The notes under the pieces: generated by a model
Database searches by the model: none
What the model was told of the DNA's origin: nothing
What the model saw: the letters and a program-made list of their open reading frames with translations, nothing else
Made by a program: the position numbers and the translations under genes
Source: DATARR01 sp044868005
GTDB lineage: Bacteria > Acidobacteriota > Thermoanaerobaculia > Multivoradales > UBA5704
Assembly: GCA_044868005.1 (NCBI GenBank)
Contig: JBIOVX010000245.1
Span: forward strand, 52,836 to 116,835
Length of the DNA: 64,000 nucleotides
Direction of reading: 5' to 3'
Shown: positions 30,405 to 39,233 of the stretch, one piece after another
Position numbering within the stretch: the first letter of the stretch is position 1
How the letters are laid out: each line of letters begins with the position of its first letter

Positions 30405-31367
30405 CTACGGCACCCGCCCTTCGAGGATGGCGCAGAGCTTCGCGGCGTCGAGGTTGCCGCCGGAGACGATGCAGACGATCTTGCGCGCCTCCGGAACGCC
30501 CTTCAGGGCCACGGCCACCGGCGTGGCGCCCGCGCCCTCGGCGATGACGCGATGGCGTTCGGCCAGCAGGCGGACGGCGGCCGCAATCTCCTCGATGGAA
30601 GCGGCGAGAGCTCCGGCGAGCAGCCTGCTGACGATCGGCCACATGTCGGGAAGGAGGCTCTTGCCGCCGATGCCGTCGACGAAGCTCGGCTTGTACTCGA
30701 TAGTCTGCGCCGAGCCGGCGGCAAAGGACGCGGCGAGCGGCGCGGCGGTGGACACCTCGCAGCCGTAGACGCGCGCTTCCGGACGCAGAGCGGCGAGCGC
30801 GGCGGCGATGCCGCTGGAGAGCCCGCCGCCGCCGAAGGGAACGAGCACGGTATCCACGTCCGGGAGGTCTTCGAGGATCTCCAGGCCGATGGTGCCGTTG
30901 CCCGCCATCACCGCCCGGTCCGCCACGGGATGGATGAAAAGCCCGTCGAGCCCCGGAAAGGAGTTCTCCTCGATCACTTGCCACCAGCGCTCAAACGGCA
31001 CCTTGACCACCCGGCCGCCGAGGCGCTCGATGGCGGCGAGCTTGGTGGCCGGCGCGTGCTCGGGCACGACCACGGCGGCCGGCACGCCGAGCTCGCGGGC
31101 GCTCCACGCCACCCCCTGCGCCATGTTGCCGGCGCTCGCCGTGTAAACGCCGTCGCGCAGCTTTTCGGCCCCGGCCAGGCGCATGGCGTTGGCGGCGCCG
31201 CGCAGCTTGAAGCAGCCGATCGGCTGCAGGTTCTCCAGCTTGAGCCAGACCTCGGCGCCGGCGCCGTCGGCATTGAGGCGCACGAGCGGCGTGCGCACAA
31301 CGGTTCCGGCAAGGCGCTCGCGGGCGGCGCGGATGTCGTCGAGGCCAGGAGCAGTCAGATTCCTCAT
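30405..31367 (-). CDS. PLP-dependent threonine/serine dehydratase
   Basis: 320 residues, fold-type II PLP enzyme that converts L-threonine or L-serine to the keto acid and ammonia. PLP lysine in NLQPIGCFKLRGAANAM; substrate loop TASAGNMAQGVAWSAREL; phosphate loop LVPFGGGGLSSGIAAAL; C-terminal CIVSGGNLD. No ACT regulatory domain, so it is the catabolic/biodegradative or serine-racemase-like type rather than the allosteric IlvA. Start ATG overlaps the stop of the TonB gene (ATGA). Confidence 0.9.
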   Translation of the reverse strand: MRNLTAPGLDDIRAARERLAGTVVRTPLVRLNADGAGAEVWLKLENLQPIGCFKLRGAANAMRLAGAEKLRDGVYTASAGNMAQGVAWSARELGVPAAVVVPEHAPATKLAAIERLGGRVVKVPFERWWQVIEENSFPGLDGLFIHPVADRAVMAGNGTIGLEILEDLPDVDTVLVPFGGGGLSSGIAAALAALRPEARVYGCEVSTAAPLAASFAAGSAQTIEYKPSFVDGIGGKSLLPDMWPIVSRLLAGALAASIEEIAAAVRLLAERHRVIAEGAGATPVAVALKGVPEARKIVCIVSGGNLDAAKLCAILEGRVP

Positions 31368-32350
31368 TGATTGTGCATGACCTGGAAGTTGATCGTCAGG
31401 ACGTAGTACACCTTCACGGGCTTGCCCTCCAGCGTGGCGGGAGAGAACACCCATTGCCGGACTGCCGCCATGGCGGACTCGGTCAAACCGTCGGGCAGTT
31501 CCTGGAGAGCTCTAATGTTGCGGACGCAACCCTCATCGTCAATGATGGCCTCTACGATCACCGTTCCGCGCGTGCCCGCCCGGCGCGCCTTCTCCGAGTA
31601 TTCGGGTTTTACCTGTCTGATGATCTCGGGGCGGTGGACTTCGCCCTCGACCCGCATTGGCGCCACAGCGAGGATCTCAGGCAGGGGATTCTCGCCCTCG
31701 CTCGGACTCGGCGCCGCAGCCTGCTCCTCCCCGGGCGAAGGCGCGTCTTCAGGCTGGTAGGCGCGCGCCATGCACAGCAGGACACGCGCCTCCTTGAGCG
31801 CTGTGCCCTCAGGCCCCGCCTCCTTCATATAAAGGCGCGCCGCTTCCACCGTCTCGGCCCACTTCTGCTGCCGGGCCAGCACCTCCGCGAGGTTGTAGCG
31901 GGCGAGGGCTCCCCACGCGCCGCCGAGCTCCGCCCCCCGGCGCAGAGCCTCCTCGGCCTTGCTCAGCGCGTCGGGACCTCCCCGCGCCACGAGCGCAACT
32001 CCGAGCTGGTCATAGGCACGCGCCTGCAGACCGGAAGATTTCAACAGAGGGATGGCCTGCTGCGCGGCATCCACGGCCCGATCCCACTTCTTGTCTCCGG
32101 CGTAGACGTGCGAGAAACCCAGGAGGCATTCGCCGCAGGGCCCCCCCGCCAGCGCCGCCGCCTTTTCGAGCTCCCCTTGGGCCAAGCTGAATTTCCCTTC
32201 TGAAATGAGCCGGTAAGCCCGCTCCAGAACGCTTTCCAAGGTCTCCTGGGGCGCCGGCGGGGGCGGCGTCTTCTCTTCTTGCGAGAAGATCGGGGCCGTT
32301 CCGCAGACCGCAAGGATCGCGAAGGCGGAGAGGAGGAAGCGAAATCTCAT
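31364..32350 (-). CDS. Exported TPR and TonB-C domain protein
   Basis: 328 residues; signal peptide MRFRFLLSAFAILAVCGTAPIFS. Helical TPR-like region (about 40-200; LESVLERAYRLISEGKFSLAQGELEKAAAL, DRAVDAAQQAIPLLKSS) and a C-terminal TonB domain (PEIIRQVKPEYSEKARRAGTRGTVIVEAIIDDEGCVRNI..., AVRQWVFSPATLEGKPVKVYYVLTINF). The TonB_C fold without a membrane helix or Pro-rich spanner suggests an energy-independent envelope adaptor. Coupled by overlap to the dehydratase downstream. Confidence 0.88.
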   Translation of the reverse strand: MRFRFLLSAFAILAVCGTAPIFSQEEKTPPPPAPQETLESVLERAYRLISEGKFSLAQGELEKAAALAGGPCGECLLGFSHVYAGDKKWDRAVDAAQQAIPLLKSSGLQARAYDQLGVALVARGGPDALSKAEEALRRGAELGGAWGALARYNLAEVLARQQKWAETVEAARLYMKEAGPEGTALKEARVLLCMARAYQPEDAPSPGEEQAAAPSPSEGENPLPEILAVAPMRVEGEVHRPEIIRQVKPEYSEKARRAGTRGTVIVEAIIDDEGCVRNIRALQELPDGLTESAMAAVRQWVFSPATLEGKPVKVYYVLTINFQVMHNQ

Positions 32351-32368
32351 CCGGACTAGATTACAGGA

Positions 32369-33730
32369 TTACCGAGGTGCTCCGTAGACCTCGGTCTGGG
32401 GAAAGAACCCGTACCAGGCGAACCAGAAGGAGACGTGCCCGGGCACGCGGTCGAGGCGCGGCGCGTTGCCGGTTGCCGGAAGCAAGGCCTCTTCGGTGAG
32501 CCGCCAAGCGCGACCGGCTTCGTCCCGCAGCTCGCGGTCCTCGCGCCCTGCGGCGAAGGTGCGGCCGCCGCGGCGGTAGGCGCGCACGGCGCCGGACTTC
32601 GGATCTCCGATCACCACCAGATCCACGTCGCCGAGGCGGTCGTTCACCACCTTTTCCTGCAGGATCCGCTCGACCGGATAGGCCTTGGCGAGCTGTCCGA
32701 TCCGCAGCGCGTAGACCTCGGCCTTGGGCTCGAGGGCCTTGCTCTTCAGCCAGACCGGAAAGGAGACCCCGGCGCGGGCGCGGTCCGCGGCGCCCGGCGT
32801 GTAGGTGTAATTCCAGCGCCGCCCGAAGCTATCGCCGAGCTTGAGGACCGTGGTGTCGGGATGCGCGGAGCGCCATCCTTCCCATGTCGTCACCGTCGCC
32901 GGCAGGACCTCGAGGCGGACCGGGCTCTGCGCCAGCCGCCCGACCACGGGCTCGCCGGTCAGGTTGCTCCACAGCGTGTACGTCTGGCGGTCGAACATCA
33001 GCTTGTTGCTGCGGTAAAGGAGGCCCGAGGTGCCGAAGGTGCGCCGGCCTCCCTCCGGCGTCTTTCCGGAGTAGGCGATCCCGGAGTTGCACAGCGTGCA
33101 GAAGCTGAGCGTCACCGGCTCGCCTCCTACCACGTCGTTGACCATCTCGTGCCAGCTCAGGTACCGCAGCGGATAGGCGTGATGCGCGCCGCCCACGCTC
33201 ACCCCGAAGACCAGCTCGTGATCGCCGAGGAAGCCGGCCTCCGCGGCGGGCACGCGCGGCGGATCTTCCAGGGCGGGAATGCCGTCGAGCTTGACGCCGC
33301 CCCAGACGATCTCCTCCAGGCGGATGCGGACCGGCGCGTCCCGATAGAAGACCTTTTCATAGGCGCGATCGATGCGGGAGAGCAGCGAGAGCTTCCACTC
33401 CATATACCCGGGCCTGCCGGCGAGATCCGTGCGGCGGCCCACGAGCTCGACCCAGTCGTGGTAACCCGTGCCGGCGTTCTCGCCGGTGAGGCCGCGGAGC
33501 ACCTCCAGCACCTCCGCGCGGGCCAGCTTCGGCGTGAAGAACAGGGCGTCGACGAGCGCGGGGACGAGAGATACATCGCGGCCCTTGAGGAGCTTGCGCG
33601 CCGCCTCACCGCGCTCGTCGTCCTGCTTCGACATCAACTGCCGCACGAGAGCGTAGCCTTCCTCGAACGGCGTCGCGGCGAGCAGCAGGATCGCCGGCGC
33701 GGCGAGCAGGATGGAGCGAGGCTTTCTCAC
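32369..33730 (-). CDS. Exported DUF3179 protein
   Basis: 453 residues; signal peptide MRKPRSILLAAPAILLLAATP. DUF3179 body: GYHDWVELVGRR near residue 95, FLGDHELVFGVSVGGAHHAYPLRYLSWHEMVNDVVGGEPVTLSFCTLCNSGIAYSGK in the centre, and the signature WSNLTGEPVVG and DTTVLKLG. The FCTLCNSG Cys pair and nearby His are invariant in the family; function unknown. The stop of panE lies 2 bp upstream of the start. Confidence 0.93.
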   Translation of the reverse strand: MRKPRSILLAAPAILLLAATPFEEGYALVRQLMSKQDDERGEAARKLLKGRDVSLVPALVDALFFTPKLARAEVLEVLRGLTGENAGTGYHDWVELVGRRTDLAGRPGYMEWKLSLLSRIDRAYEKVFYRDAPVRIRLEEIVWGGVKLDGIPALEDPPRVPAAEAGFLGDHELVFGVSVGGAHHAYPLRYLSWHEMVNDVVGGEPVTLSFCTLCNSGIAYSGKTPEGGRRTFGTSGLLYRSNKLMFDRQTYTLWSNLTGEPVVGRLAQSPVRLEVLPATVTTWEGWRSAHPDTTVLKLGDSFGRRWNYTYTPGAADRARAGVSFPVWLKSKALEPKAEVYALRIGQLAKAYPVERILQEKVVNDRLGDVDLVVIGDPKSGAVRAYRRGGRTFAAGREDRELRDEAGRAWRLTEEALLPATGNAPRLDRVPGHVSFWFAWYGFFPQTEVYGAPR

Positions 33731-33731
33731 T

Positions 33732-34652
33732 TCAGTCGATCGCCGGCCGCGCCGCGGAGAGCGCCGCCGTGGCCACGTCGTGCACCGGAGTCTCGACGCC
33801 GGCCTGCCTGCCGAGCCGGGAGACGGCGCCGCTCAAGTCTTCGATTTCCGTGGGCCCGCCGGACTCCAGATCGAGCAGGAAACTCGGCTTGGTGGGATCC
33901 GGCAAGGAATCGACGAAACGGAGGATGTCCGCCTCCTCGTTGCCGGTCAGCGCCACGCCGCGAGCCCGGGCGACGGCGAGCACCTCGCGCAGCGCCCGCT
34001 CGATCAGCAGGCGCCCCAGCGGCGCATTGCGGATCGGGCCGACGGAGGAACGGGCCAAGCCGCAAGCGGCGGACATGGTGGCGATGAAGGCGAGCTTCCG
34101 CCACAGGTCGGCGGTGATGTCGGCCGAGGCGCGGGCGTCCACGCCGGCCTCGCGGAAGATCGCGGCGATGCGCTCCGCACGCTCGGAGAGGCCGCCTTGC
34201 CGCTCGCCGGCGACCACCCGCTGAAAGGCGCTGCGGCGCTCGACGATGCCCGGCCCGACGCGCACGGCGCTGATCTCCGTCAGCCCGCCGAGCACCTGCT
34301 GATCCGGCACGCCGGAGGCGACGAGCCGGTCGGCGGCGTCCACGCCGTTGAGCAGAGGCAGGATGATGGCGCCGGCCTCGGCCAGGATCTTCGCCGCCGG
34401 AGCGATCTCCGCCAGCGAGTAGTTCTTGACGGCGACGATCGTCAGCTCGGCCGCCCCCAGCTCCCGAGGATCATCGCTCGCCTCGACCGCGACGGTGAAC
34501 GTCCCCTCCGGCGTGCGCACCTCCATGCCCCGCGCGCGCAACGCTGCGAGATGCGCCCCGCGCGCCAGCATGGCCACCTGATGCCCGGCGCGGGCAAGGA
34601 TGCCGCCGTAATAGCCGCCGACGCCTCCCGCTCCCAGGATCGCGATCCTCAT
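33732..34652 (-). CDS. panE: 2-Dehydropantoate 2-reductase family protein
   Basis: 306 residues. NADP-binding GAGGVGGYYGG at residues 7-17, the catalytic lysine in VAVKNYSL and DLWRKLAFIATMSAACGL, and PSFLLDLESGGPTEIEDLSGAVSRLG, as in KPR/ApbA. It would form pantoate for coenzyme A, though family members also reduce other 2-keto acids. Rossmann start requires ATG 34652. Immediate neighbour (2 bp) of DUF3179; the two are likely cotranscribed with no clear functional link. Confidence 0.88.
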   Translation of the reverse strand: MRIAILGAGGVGGYYGGILARAGHQVAMLARGAHLAALRARGMEVRTPEGTFTVAVEASDDPRELGAAELTIVAVKNYSLAEIAPAAKILAEAGAIILPLLNGVDAADRLVASGVPDQQVLGGLTEISAVRVGPGIVERRSAFQRVVAGERQGGLSERAERIAAIFREAGVDARASADITADLWRKLAFIATMSAACGLARSSVGPIRNAPLGRLLIERALREVLAVARARGVALTGNEEADILRFVDSLPDPTKPSFLLDLESGGPTEIEDLSGAVSRLGRQAGVETPVHDVATAALSAARPAID

Positions 34653-34758
34653 CGTTCAGCCTCCCGGCGCCCGATCCCTGCGCCGGAAGGGACCTTATCA
34701 AAGCCGCTCTCGCGTCAATCTGAGGACCAAATCGGCAAGCCTGTTTCCGAGCCCTGGA

Positions 34759-35445
34759 CTACGCCGCCCGCGCCATCATCCGGCGCGCCACTTCGGCTTC
34801 GGCGCGGCGACGGATCCCCAGCATCATCTTCCGCTCCATGATGAAGTGCGCGGGATCGAAGACCACGAAGCGGAGCGGGCCTTCTTTGGCACCGCTGCGC
34901 GAGCGCACGAGGAAGCGGGTGGTGCGATCGTCGATCGGCTCGAGAATCATCGCCCAAGTTCCGTGCGGTGCGACGCCCGTCTTCCCCATCGCCTCATAGT
35001 CCTCCGGGGTTACCGTGACGATGGCACGTCCGGGATCGAGCCGCGCCACCCGGGCGCAACCTTTCCCGCCATACCTCTCGCGCGGCGTCATCCAGACGGT
35101 GTCGCCCACCTGCCGGCTCTGGCATTCCGGAAGGATGCGATCGGCGTTGCGTATGCTGGCTCCGAACAGGTTCTCCAACCAAGTATAGCTATAGAAGCCG
35201 CCGCGGTCCTGGCCGATCTGGACAAGCCAGGGCCAGACGAGCTCCACCGGCGCGTGGATCGTGATAGCGCGCGTCGCCTCGGAGACGGGATTGGGAGATA
35301 GCTCGTCGCCGGGCAGGGTTTTGTCGAGCTCCTCGTCCGTCGCGCCCCAACGCAGGAACAAGGGCCGGGTTGCCAGACCGATCGTCGCAAGGGCCGCCGC
35401 GCCGGACGCCGCGGCCGCGAGGGTAGTGCCAAATCTCGCCTTCAT
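34759..35445 (-). CDS. SRPBCC-family (START-like) protein with N-terminal membrane segment
   Basis: 228 residues. An N-terminal hydrophobic segment (LAAAASGAAALATIGLATRPLF) then a START-like fold: ATRAITIHAPVELVWPWLVQIGQDRGGFYSYTWLENLFGASIRNADRI, VARLDPGRAIVTVTPEDYE, GTWAMILEPIDDRTTRFLVRSRS and FDPAHFIMERKMMLGIRRRAEAEVA. Common in Actinobacteria and Acidobacteriota; ligand unknown. A short leucine/Arg tail (RRMMARAA) ends it. Confidence 0.85.
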   Translation of the reverse strand: MKARFGTTLAAAASGAAALATIGLATRPLFLRWGATDEELDKTLPGDELSPNPVSEATRAITIHAPVELVWPWLVQIGQDRGGFYSYTWLENLFGASIRNADRILPECQSRQVGDTVWMTPRERYGGKGCARVARLDPGRAIVTVTPEDYEAMGKTGVAPHGTWAMILEPIDDRTTRFLVRSRSGAKEGPLRFVVFDPAHFIMERKMMLGIRRRAEAEVARRMMARAA

Positions 35446-35825
35446 AAATGCCTCCTGGAGCCGGAGACTCCTGGCTCCGCCTCAAGGATGACCCCCTGGC
35501 GGCCCGAGGGAACCGATCCGACGGGTGGTTTTTCGAGACGCGAAAGGGTGGGGCACGGCGAGATCCAGCTCGTCCGTAAGGGAAGGGCGCATCACGAGGG
35601 GCTCTACAAGCGCCGGAGCGGCACCTCCTGACGCCTCAATGGGAACGTAGTCGATCTCCTGCAGTAGACCGCTTGACCCCGCAGCATCCCTAGTGGTAGG
35701 TTATTGCTTGTCGACGTACGGACTGAAGGACCTAGGCATCCCCTCGCTCCAGCAGTCGTGTTTCGTCGACGCCTTGTTAACCGAGAGGTCGCCAACCCTT
35801 CCTCTCACTTAAGAAGGAGCCGGCC
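35446..35825. other. Gap at the left edge of the AT-richer accessory segment
   Basis: The 380 bp between the SRPBCC gene and the GHKL gene hold a short palindrome near 35457-35478 (GGAGCC...GGCTCC) but no open frame that looks real, no tRNA and no integrase. GC content drops from left to right. The right end gives the AGAAGGAG SD of the GHKL gene. Confidence 0.5.
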
Positions 35826-37646
35826 ATGAGTCTATCCCTCGCCCATTCGGGCACGCTTCCCATTTCCGTCGCGCAGATTGGCTTCATGCTTGAACGCATG
35901 GCCAAGGATTGCAGCGAGCTGCAGTTTCTCCGCGAGCTGACCCAAAACTCAATCGAGTCGATCCTCCGACTCCCCGAGAAAAAGGGGGAGATTTTGTGGG
36001 ACGTCGACTGGATCACCTACGACCTCACCGGCGTCTACAAGCTTTGTATCACCGATAATGGTGATGGTATGACCGGAGAGGACATGATCAAGTACATCAA
36101 TCACCTGTCGTCGTCTGGCGGCGTCCAGGCGCACAACGCCAACTACGGCGTCGGTGCAAAGATCGCGGCGGCGACACGGAACCCCGCGGGCCTCGTGTAT
36201 CTGTCTTGGCGTGACGGCGTTGGCTCGATGATTCACTTCTGGAGAGATCCTCAGACCGGTGACTACGGATTGATGCAGCTCAAACGTCCCGATGAATCGT
36301 GGGGACATTGGGCGCATGTCGAGGATTCGGTAAAGCCCGACCTAATCCCTTCGCACGGTACCAAGGTCGTGTTGAACGGACGAACAGAGGATTCAAACAC
36401 CATGATCGCGCCTGAAGGCGCGGCCAGCCCATCACGGTGGGTTACGAGGTATCTCAACACTAGGTATTTCAGGTTTCCCAAGGGGATCACGGTCAAGGCT
36501 CGTGAGGGCTGGGAGAACGACCCCGGTGATAAAGATCGTAATGTCTTGCGCACAATCATTGGCCAAGAGCGATACTTGAACGACCATGCAGTATCCTCCG
36601 GCGCAGTCGGTCTTACGAATGCGCGTGTCCACTGGTGGATCTTGCGTAACGAGAGCGCGCTGACGCAAAACACGGGGTTTATCGCCTCCTCGGGTCACTG
36701 TGCTGCACTCTGGAAAGATGAGCTGTACGAAATAACGGTAGGCCGGGCTAACACGGCCGCACTGCAGAATTTCGGCATTATCTTTGGCTACCAGCAGGTC
36801 GTCCTCTATGTAGAGCCGTTAGAGTCACCGGGTGTAGAAATTCTCACGAACACGGCACGAACCAACCTCCTCTTGAACGGAAACCCACTTCCATGGGCAG
36901 ACTGGCAGGACGAGTTCCGAGAGCTGATGCCTAAAGAGATCGTGGCGCATATGGAGGCCGCAGCGGCTGCCTCCCGAGCGTCTGATCACAAGGACTCAAT
37001 CAAGGATCGTCTGAAGCAGATCGAAGAACTATTCAAGCTCAGCCGATATCGCCCCACCACGGGCGGCACGCTCCTGGTCTCTGGAGAAACGCAAGCCGCC
37101 GGTGGAGGAAGGCGCTCAGGGAACAGCAAGTCACAAGGTGCAAGCGCCGCTGGTTCAAACCCTGGAAAAACTCCGTCTGTTTACTCGTTGTTCCTCACGG
37201 ACACTGGAGTCCCGGGTGCCGAAGCGAGGCCCGACTCATTCCCGCAGGTCGTATGGGTAAGCACAGCCGACTCAACACGAGCCGTAGGCGACATGGAGGA
37301 TCGTGCCGCAAAGTACCTCGAAAAGGATAACATGCTGCAAATCAATGCTGACTTTCGGGTGTTTATCGATATGATCAAACGATGGTCGGAGCATTTCGCA
37401 GCCGTACCGGGTGCGCAAGCCATCGTTTCTGAGGTGGTTCGCGAGTGGTTTGAGCAGTCGCTGGTCGAAGCTGTACTCAGCTCACATGCACTGAGGAACT
37501 CTCAGCATTGGTCGGTGGACAACGTTCGACAGATGCTCTCGGAAGAAGGGCTTACCGCTGTCGTACTTCCCCGGTGGCACATCGAGCAGAGCATCAAGCG
37601 CGCGCTCGGCTCCAAGTTTGGGGCACTGAAGGGCAAGGCGGCATAG
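35826..37646 (+). CDS. GHKL ATPase, MORC/paraMORC-like, in an accessory segment
   Basis: 606 residues. GHKL motifs: N box FLRELTQNSIESIL (Glu37, Asn41), ITDNGDGMT (77-83), SSSGGVQAHNANYGVGAKIAAATRNP (97-120). This pattern matches stand-alone GHKL ATPases of the MORC/paraMORC and HSP90-like groups; the middle and C-terminal parts (VVLPRWHIEQSIKRALGSKFG) are not recognised, and a Gly/Ser linker (AAGGGRRSGNSKSQGASAAG) separates a C-terminal helical domain. AGAAGGAG SD. Lower GC and different codon choice from the neighbours suggest transfer. A defence or DNA-handling role is inference. Confidence 0.75.
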   Translation: MSLSLAHSGTLPISVAQIGFMLERMAKDCSELQFLRELTQNSIESILRLPEKKGEILWDVDWITYDLTGVYKLCITDNGDGMTGEDMIKYINHLSSSGGVQAHNANYGVGAKIAAATRNPAGLVYLSWRDGVGSMIHFWRDPQTGDYGLMQLKRPDESWGHWAHVEDSVKPDLIPSHGTKVVLNGRTEDSNTMIAPEGAASPSRWVTRYLNTRYFRFPKGITVKAREGWENDPGDKDRNVLRTIIGQERYLNDHAVSSGAVGLTNARVHWWILRNESALTQNTGFIASSGHCAALWKDELYEITVGRANTAALQNFGIIFGYQQVVLYVEPLESPGVEILTNTARTNLLLNGNPLPWADWQDEFRELMPKEIVAHMEAAAAASRASDHKDSIKDRLKQIEELFKLSRYRPTTGGTLLVSGETQAAGGGRRSGNSKSQGASAAGSNPGKTPSVYSLFLTDTGVPGAEARPDSFPQVVWVSTADSTRAVGDMEDRAAKYLEKDNMLQINADFRVFIDMIKRWSEHFAAVPGAQAIVSEVVREWFEQSLVEAVLSSHALRNSQHWSVDNVRQMLSEEGLTAVVLPRWHIEQSIKRALGSKFGALKGKAA

Positions 37647-37767
37647 GGCCGTACAGCGTGTGTCTGACTCTGCGGCTCAGTCGACAGCTCGGACTGGCCC
37701 GCGGCTGCATTTTACTCTGCTTCCCTCTGAAACCCTCCCGGCACCGTCCGGGATTTCGGAGCGACTT

Positions 37768-37803
37768 GCACGGGAGGACAGTCCGGCACGGGAGGACAGT
37801 CCG
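37768..37803. promoter_or_regulatory. Tandem 18-bp repeat with a GGACAGTCC palindrome in each copy
   Basis: GCACGGGAGGACAGTCCG occurs twice in a row without mismatch. Each copy contains the palindrome GGAC-A-GTCC (37776-37784 and 37794-37802), so the dyads are spaced by 18 bp. It lies about 60 bp upstream of the secreted orphan gene, a place expected for an operator. Whether a regulator binds here is unknown. Confidence 0.55.
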
Positions 37804-37861
37804 AGTGATGACGCGCGTAAGTTCAGCATTAGTTAGCATTTCTAGCCAAGGAGGATCGATC

Positions 37862-38854
37862 ATGAAACACAGGCGCGTCGCTCCAACCTTACTGAGCGTC
37901 TTACTAGTTGCACCGGCCGACGCCTTTGCCCTTGATTTTCTAGCCCCGCTCCTGAACATCACTGCACCGGTGACCGTCTATCAGAGCAATCTCTTAACCT
38001 ACCACGATGCAGGCGCGGAGAAAGTCGCGGCCGATCCGGCCACGTTTCCGATCCAACTCGATCCGCAGTTTAATCAGAATTCCGTGCACATGTTAGCTCC
38101 GGACCCCACTGAGATAACAATAACTCTTCCCTCAATCGATGAAGAAGTGCCGAACAGATTACCGAAAGGCACTTCGGCTACTCCGACACCACCACCGGTA
38201 ACTTGCAAAAGCTCGGAACACACCCTTCTTCTGGACGGACACACTGTAGTTCGAAATGTTCGCTGGCGAAAAGGTGACGGTAGTTCCGGGTGCGGAACAG
38301 CCATTCCTCATCGCCTGACGGCCGGCCATTTCTGGTTCATCGATTCCCAAAGTCTCGACCTGAGCTGCAAGGCGCTGAGGCGCCCAGCGGTCTTCTGGCT
38401 TGCCTGCGCAGGGCTGACAAATACAGTCGAGGTATGGATCGATGCGGTCAATAACGCCAATCCGAGTATTCAAAAACAATATTATAGCCCGATCGGGAAA
38501 CTGGTCTCATTTTTTGATAACAGGGCTCTTCAGGTCGGCCCAAATACCTCCCCTCAATTTAGTACGCTAAACTGCGGGAGTACTTTTGAGGTAGATAAGG
38601 GGACTTCAGGCACTCTCTCTGTTTTCGTTAAAGATAATCAAAATGACAACATTGTGGGCACAGTAAGAATTTTGAAAGGAGGCAATGCTGTGACGCTTGA
38701 CCCACAGTGGGTTAACCCTGTTTCAGGTGCAGGAACATACTTACAGACAATCGTTGCATTTCCTGAAGTCGGTGATTATATCATCGGCGTGGAGGCGAAG
38801 GACACATTGAGCCTAATTCCAACCCTTTGCACTATCGGAGTGAAGGTGAAATAG
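37862..38854 (+). CDS. Secreted orphan protein, 330 aa
   Basis: Signal peptide MKHRRVAPTLLSVLLVAPADAFA, SD AAGGAGGATCGATC before ATG 37862. Mature part has Cys residues at TCKSSEHTLLLDG, SGCGTAIPHR, LSCKALRRPAVFWLACAG, LNCGST and TLCTIGV, and beta-rich text (YYSPIGKLVSFFDNRALQVG, IVGTVRILKGGNAVTLDP). No family recognised. Lower GC and rarer codons than the flanks, like the GHKL gene before it; the two appear to belong to one accessory block. Confidence 0.7.
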   Translation: MKHRRVAPTLLSVLLVAPADAFALDFLAPLLNITAPVTVYQSNLLTYHDAGAEKVAADPATFPIQLDPQFNQNSVHMLAPDPTEITITLPSIDEEVPNRLPKGTSATPTPPPVTCKSSEHTLLLDGHTVVRNVRWRKGDGSSGCGTAIPHRLTAGHFWFIDSQSLDLSCKALRRPAVFWLACAGLTNTVEVWIDAVNNANPSIQKQYYSPIGKLVSFFDNRALQVGPNTSPQFSTLNCGSTFEVDKGTSGTLSVFVKDNQNDNIVGTVRILKGGNAVTLDPQWVNPVSGAGTYLQTIVAFPEVGDYIIGVEAKDTLSLIPTLCTIGVKVK

Positions 38855-38946
38855 TTTTCTTAACCCTAGAAATCATACCCGCGTTACCTTGGAGCGGCAA
38901 TGCTTTGTCAAGCCTATGCAAGCAGTGAGGCGACTGGTGCTATCCT

Positions 38947-39168
38947 ATGGTCCAGCGGGTGGGCCCGCTGGCTTTCTTCGGCCTGGCCGATCTCTTTATT
39001 GTGGCTTGCTTGCTCTACGACCTCGTCGCGCGCTCGGGACGCATCCACCGCGCCACAGTGTGGGGTGGTTTGTTGATCGTCATCTCGCACCCCCTTCGGC
39101 TGGTGATCGGGAACACGCCGGCCTGGCTGGCGTTTGCGACTTGGCTGACTCACTGGGTTGATGGATGA
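38947..39168 (+). pseudogene. C-terminal remnant of a multi-pass membrane protein
   Basis: 73 codons: RVGPLAFFGLADLFIVACLLYDLVARSGRIHRATVWGGLLIVISHPLRLVIGNTPAWLAFATWL. Two hydrophobic helices with a basic loop, in the style of the end of an acidobacterial multi-pass membrane protein. There is no start or N-terminal part upstream, and the left edge meets AT-richer DNA. It is most likely a fragment left beside the repeat array. Confidence 0.5.
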
Positions 39169-39233
39169 GACCGGTGGCGGAGCGAACCGGGGCCGAGCTT
39201 TGATCGATTCCGGCGGCTCCGCAGGCTGCAGGC

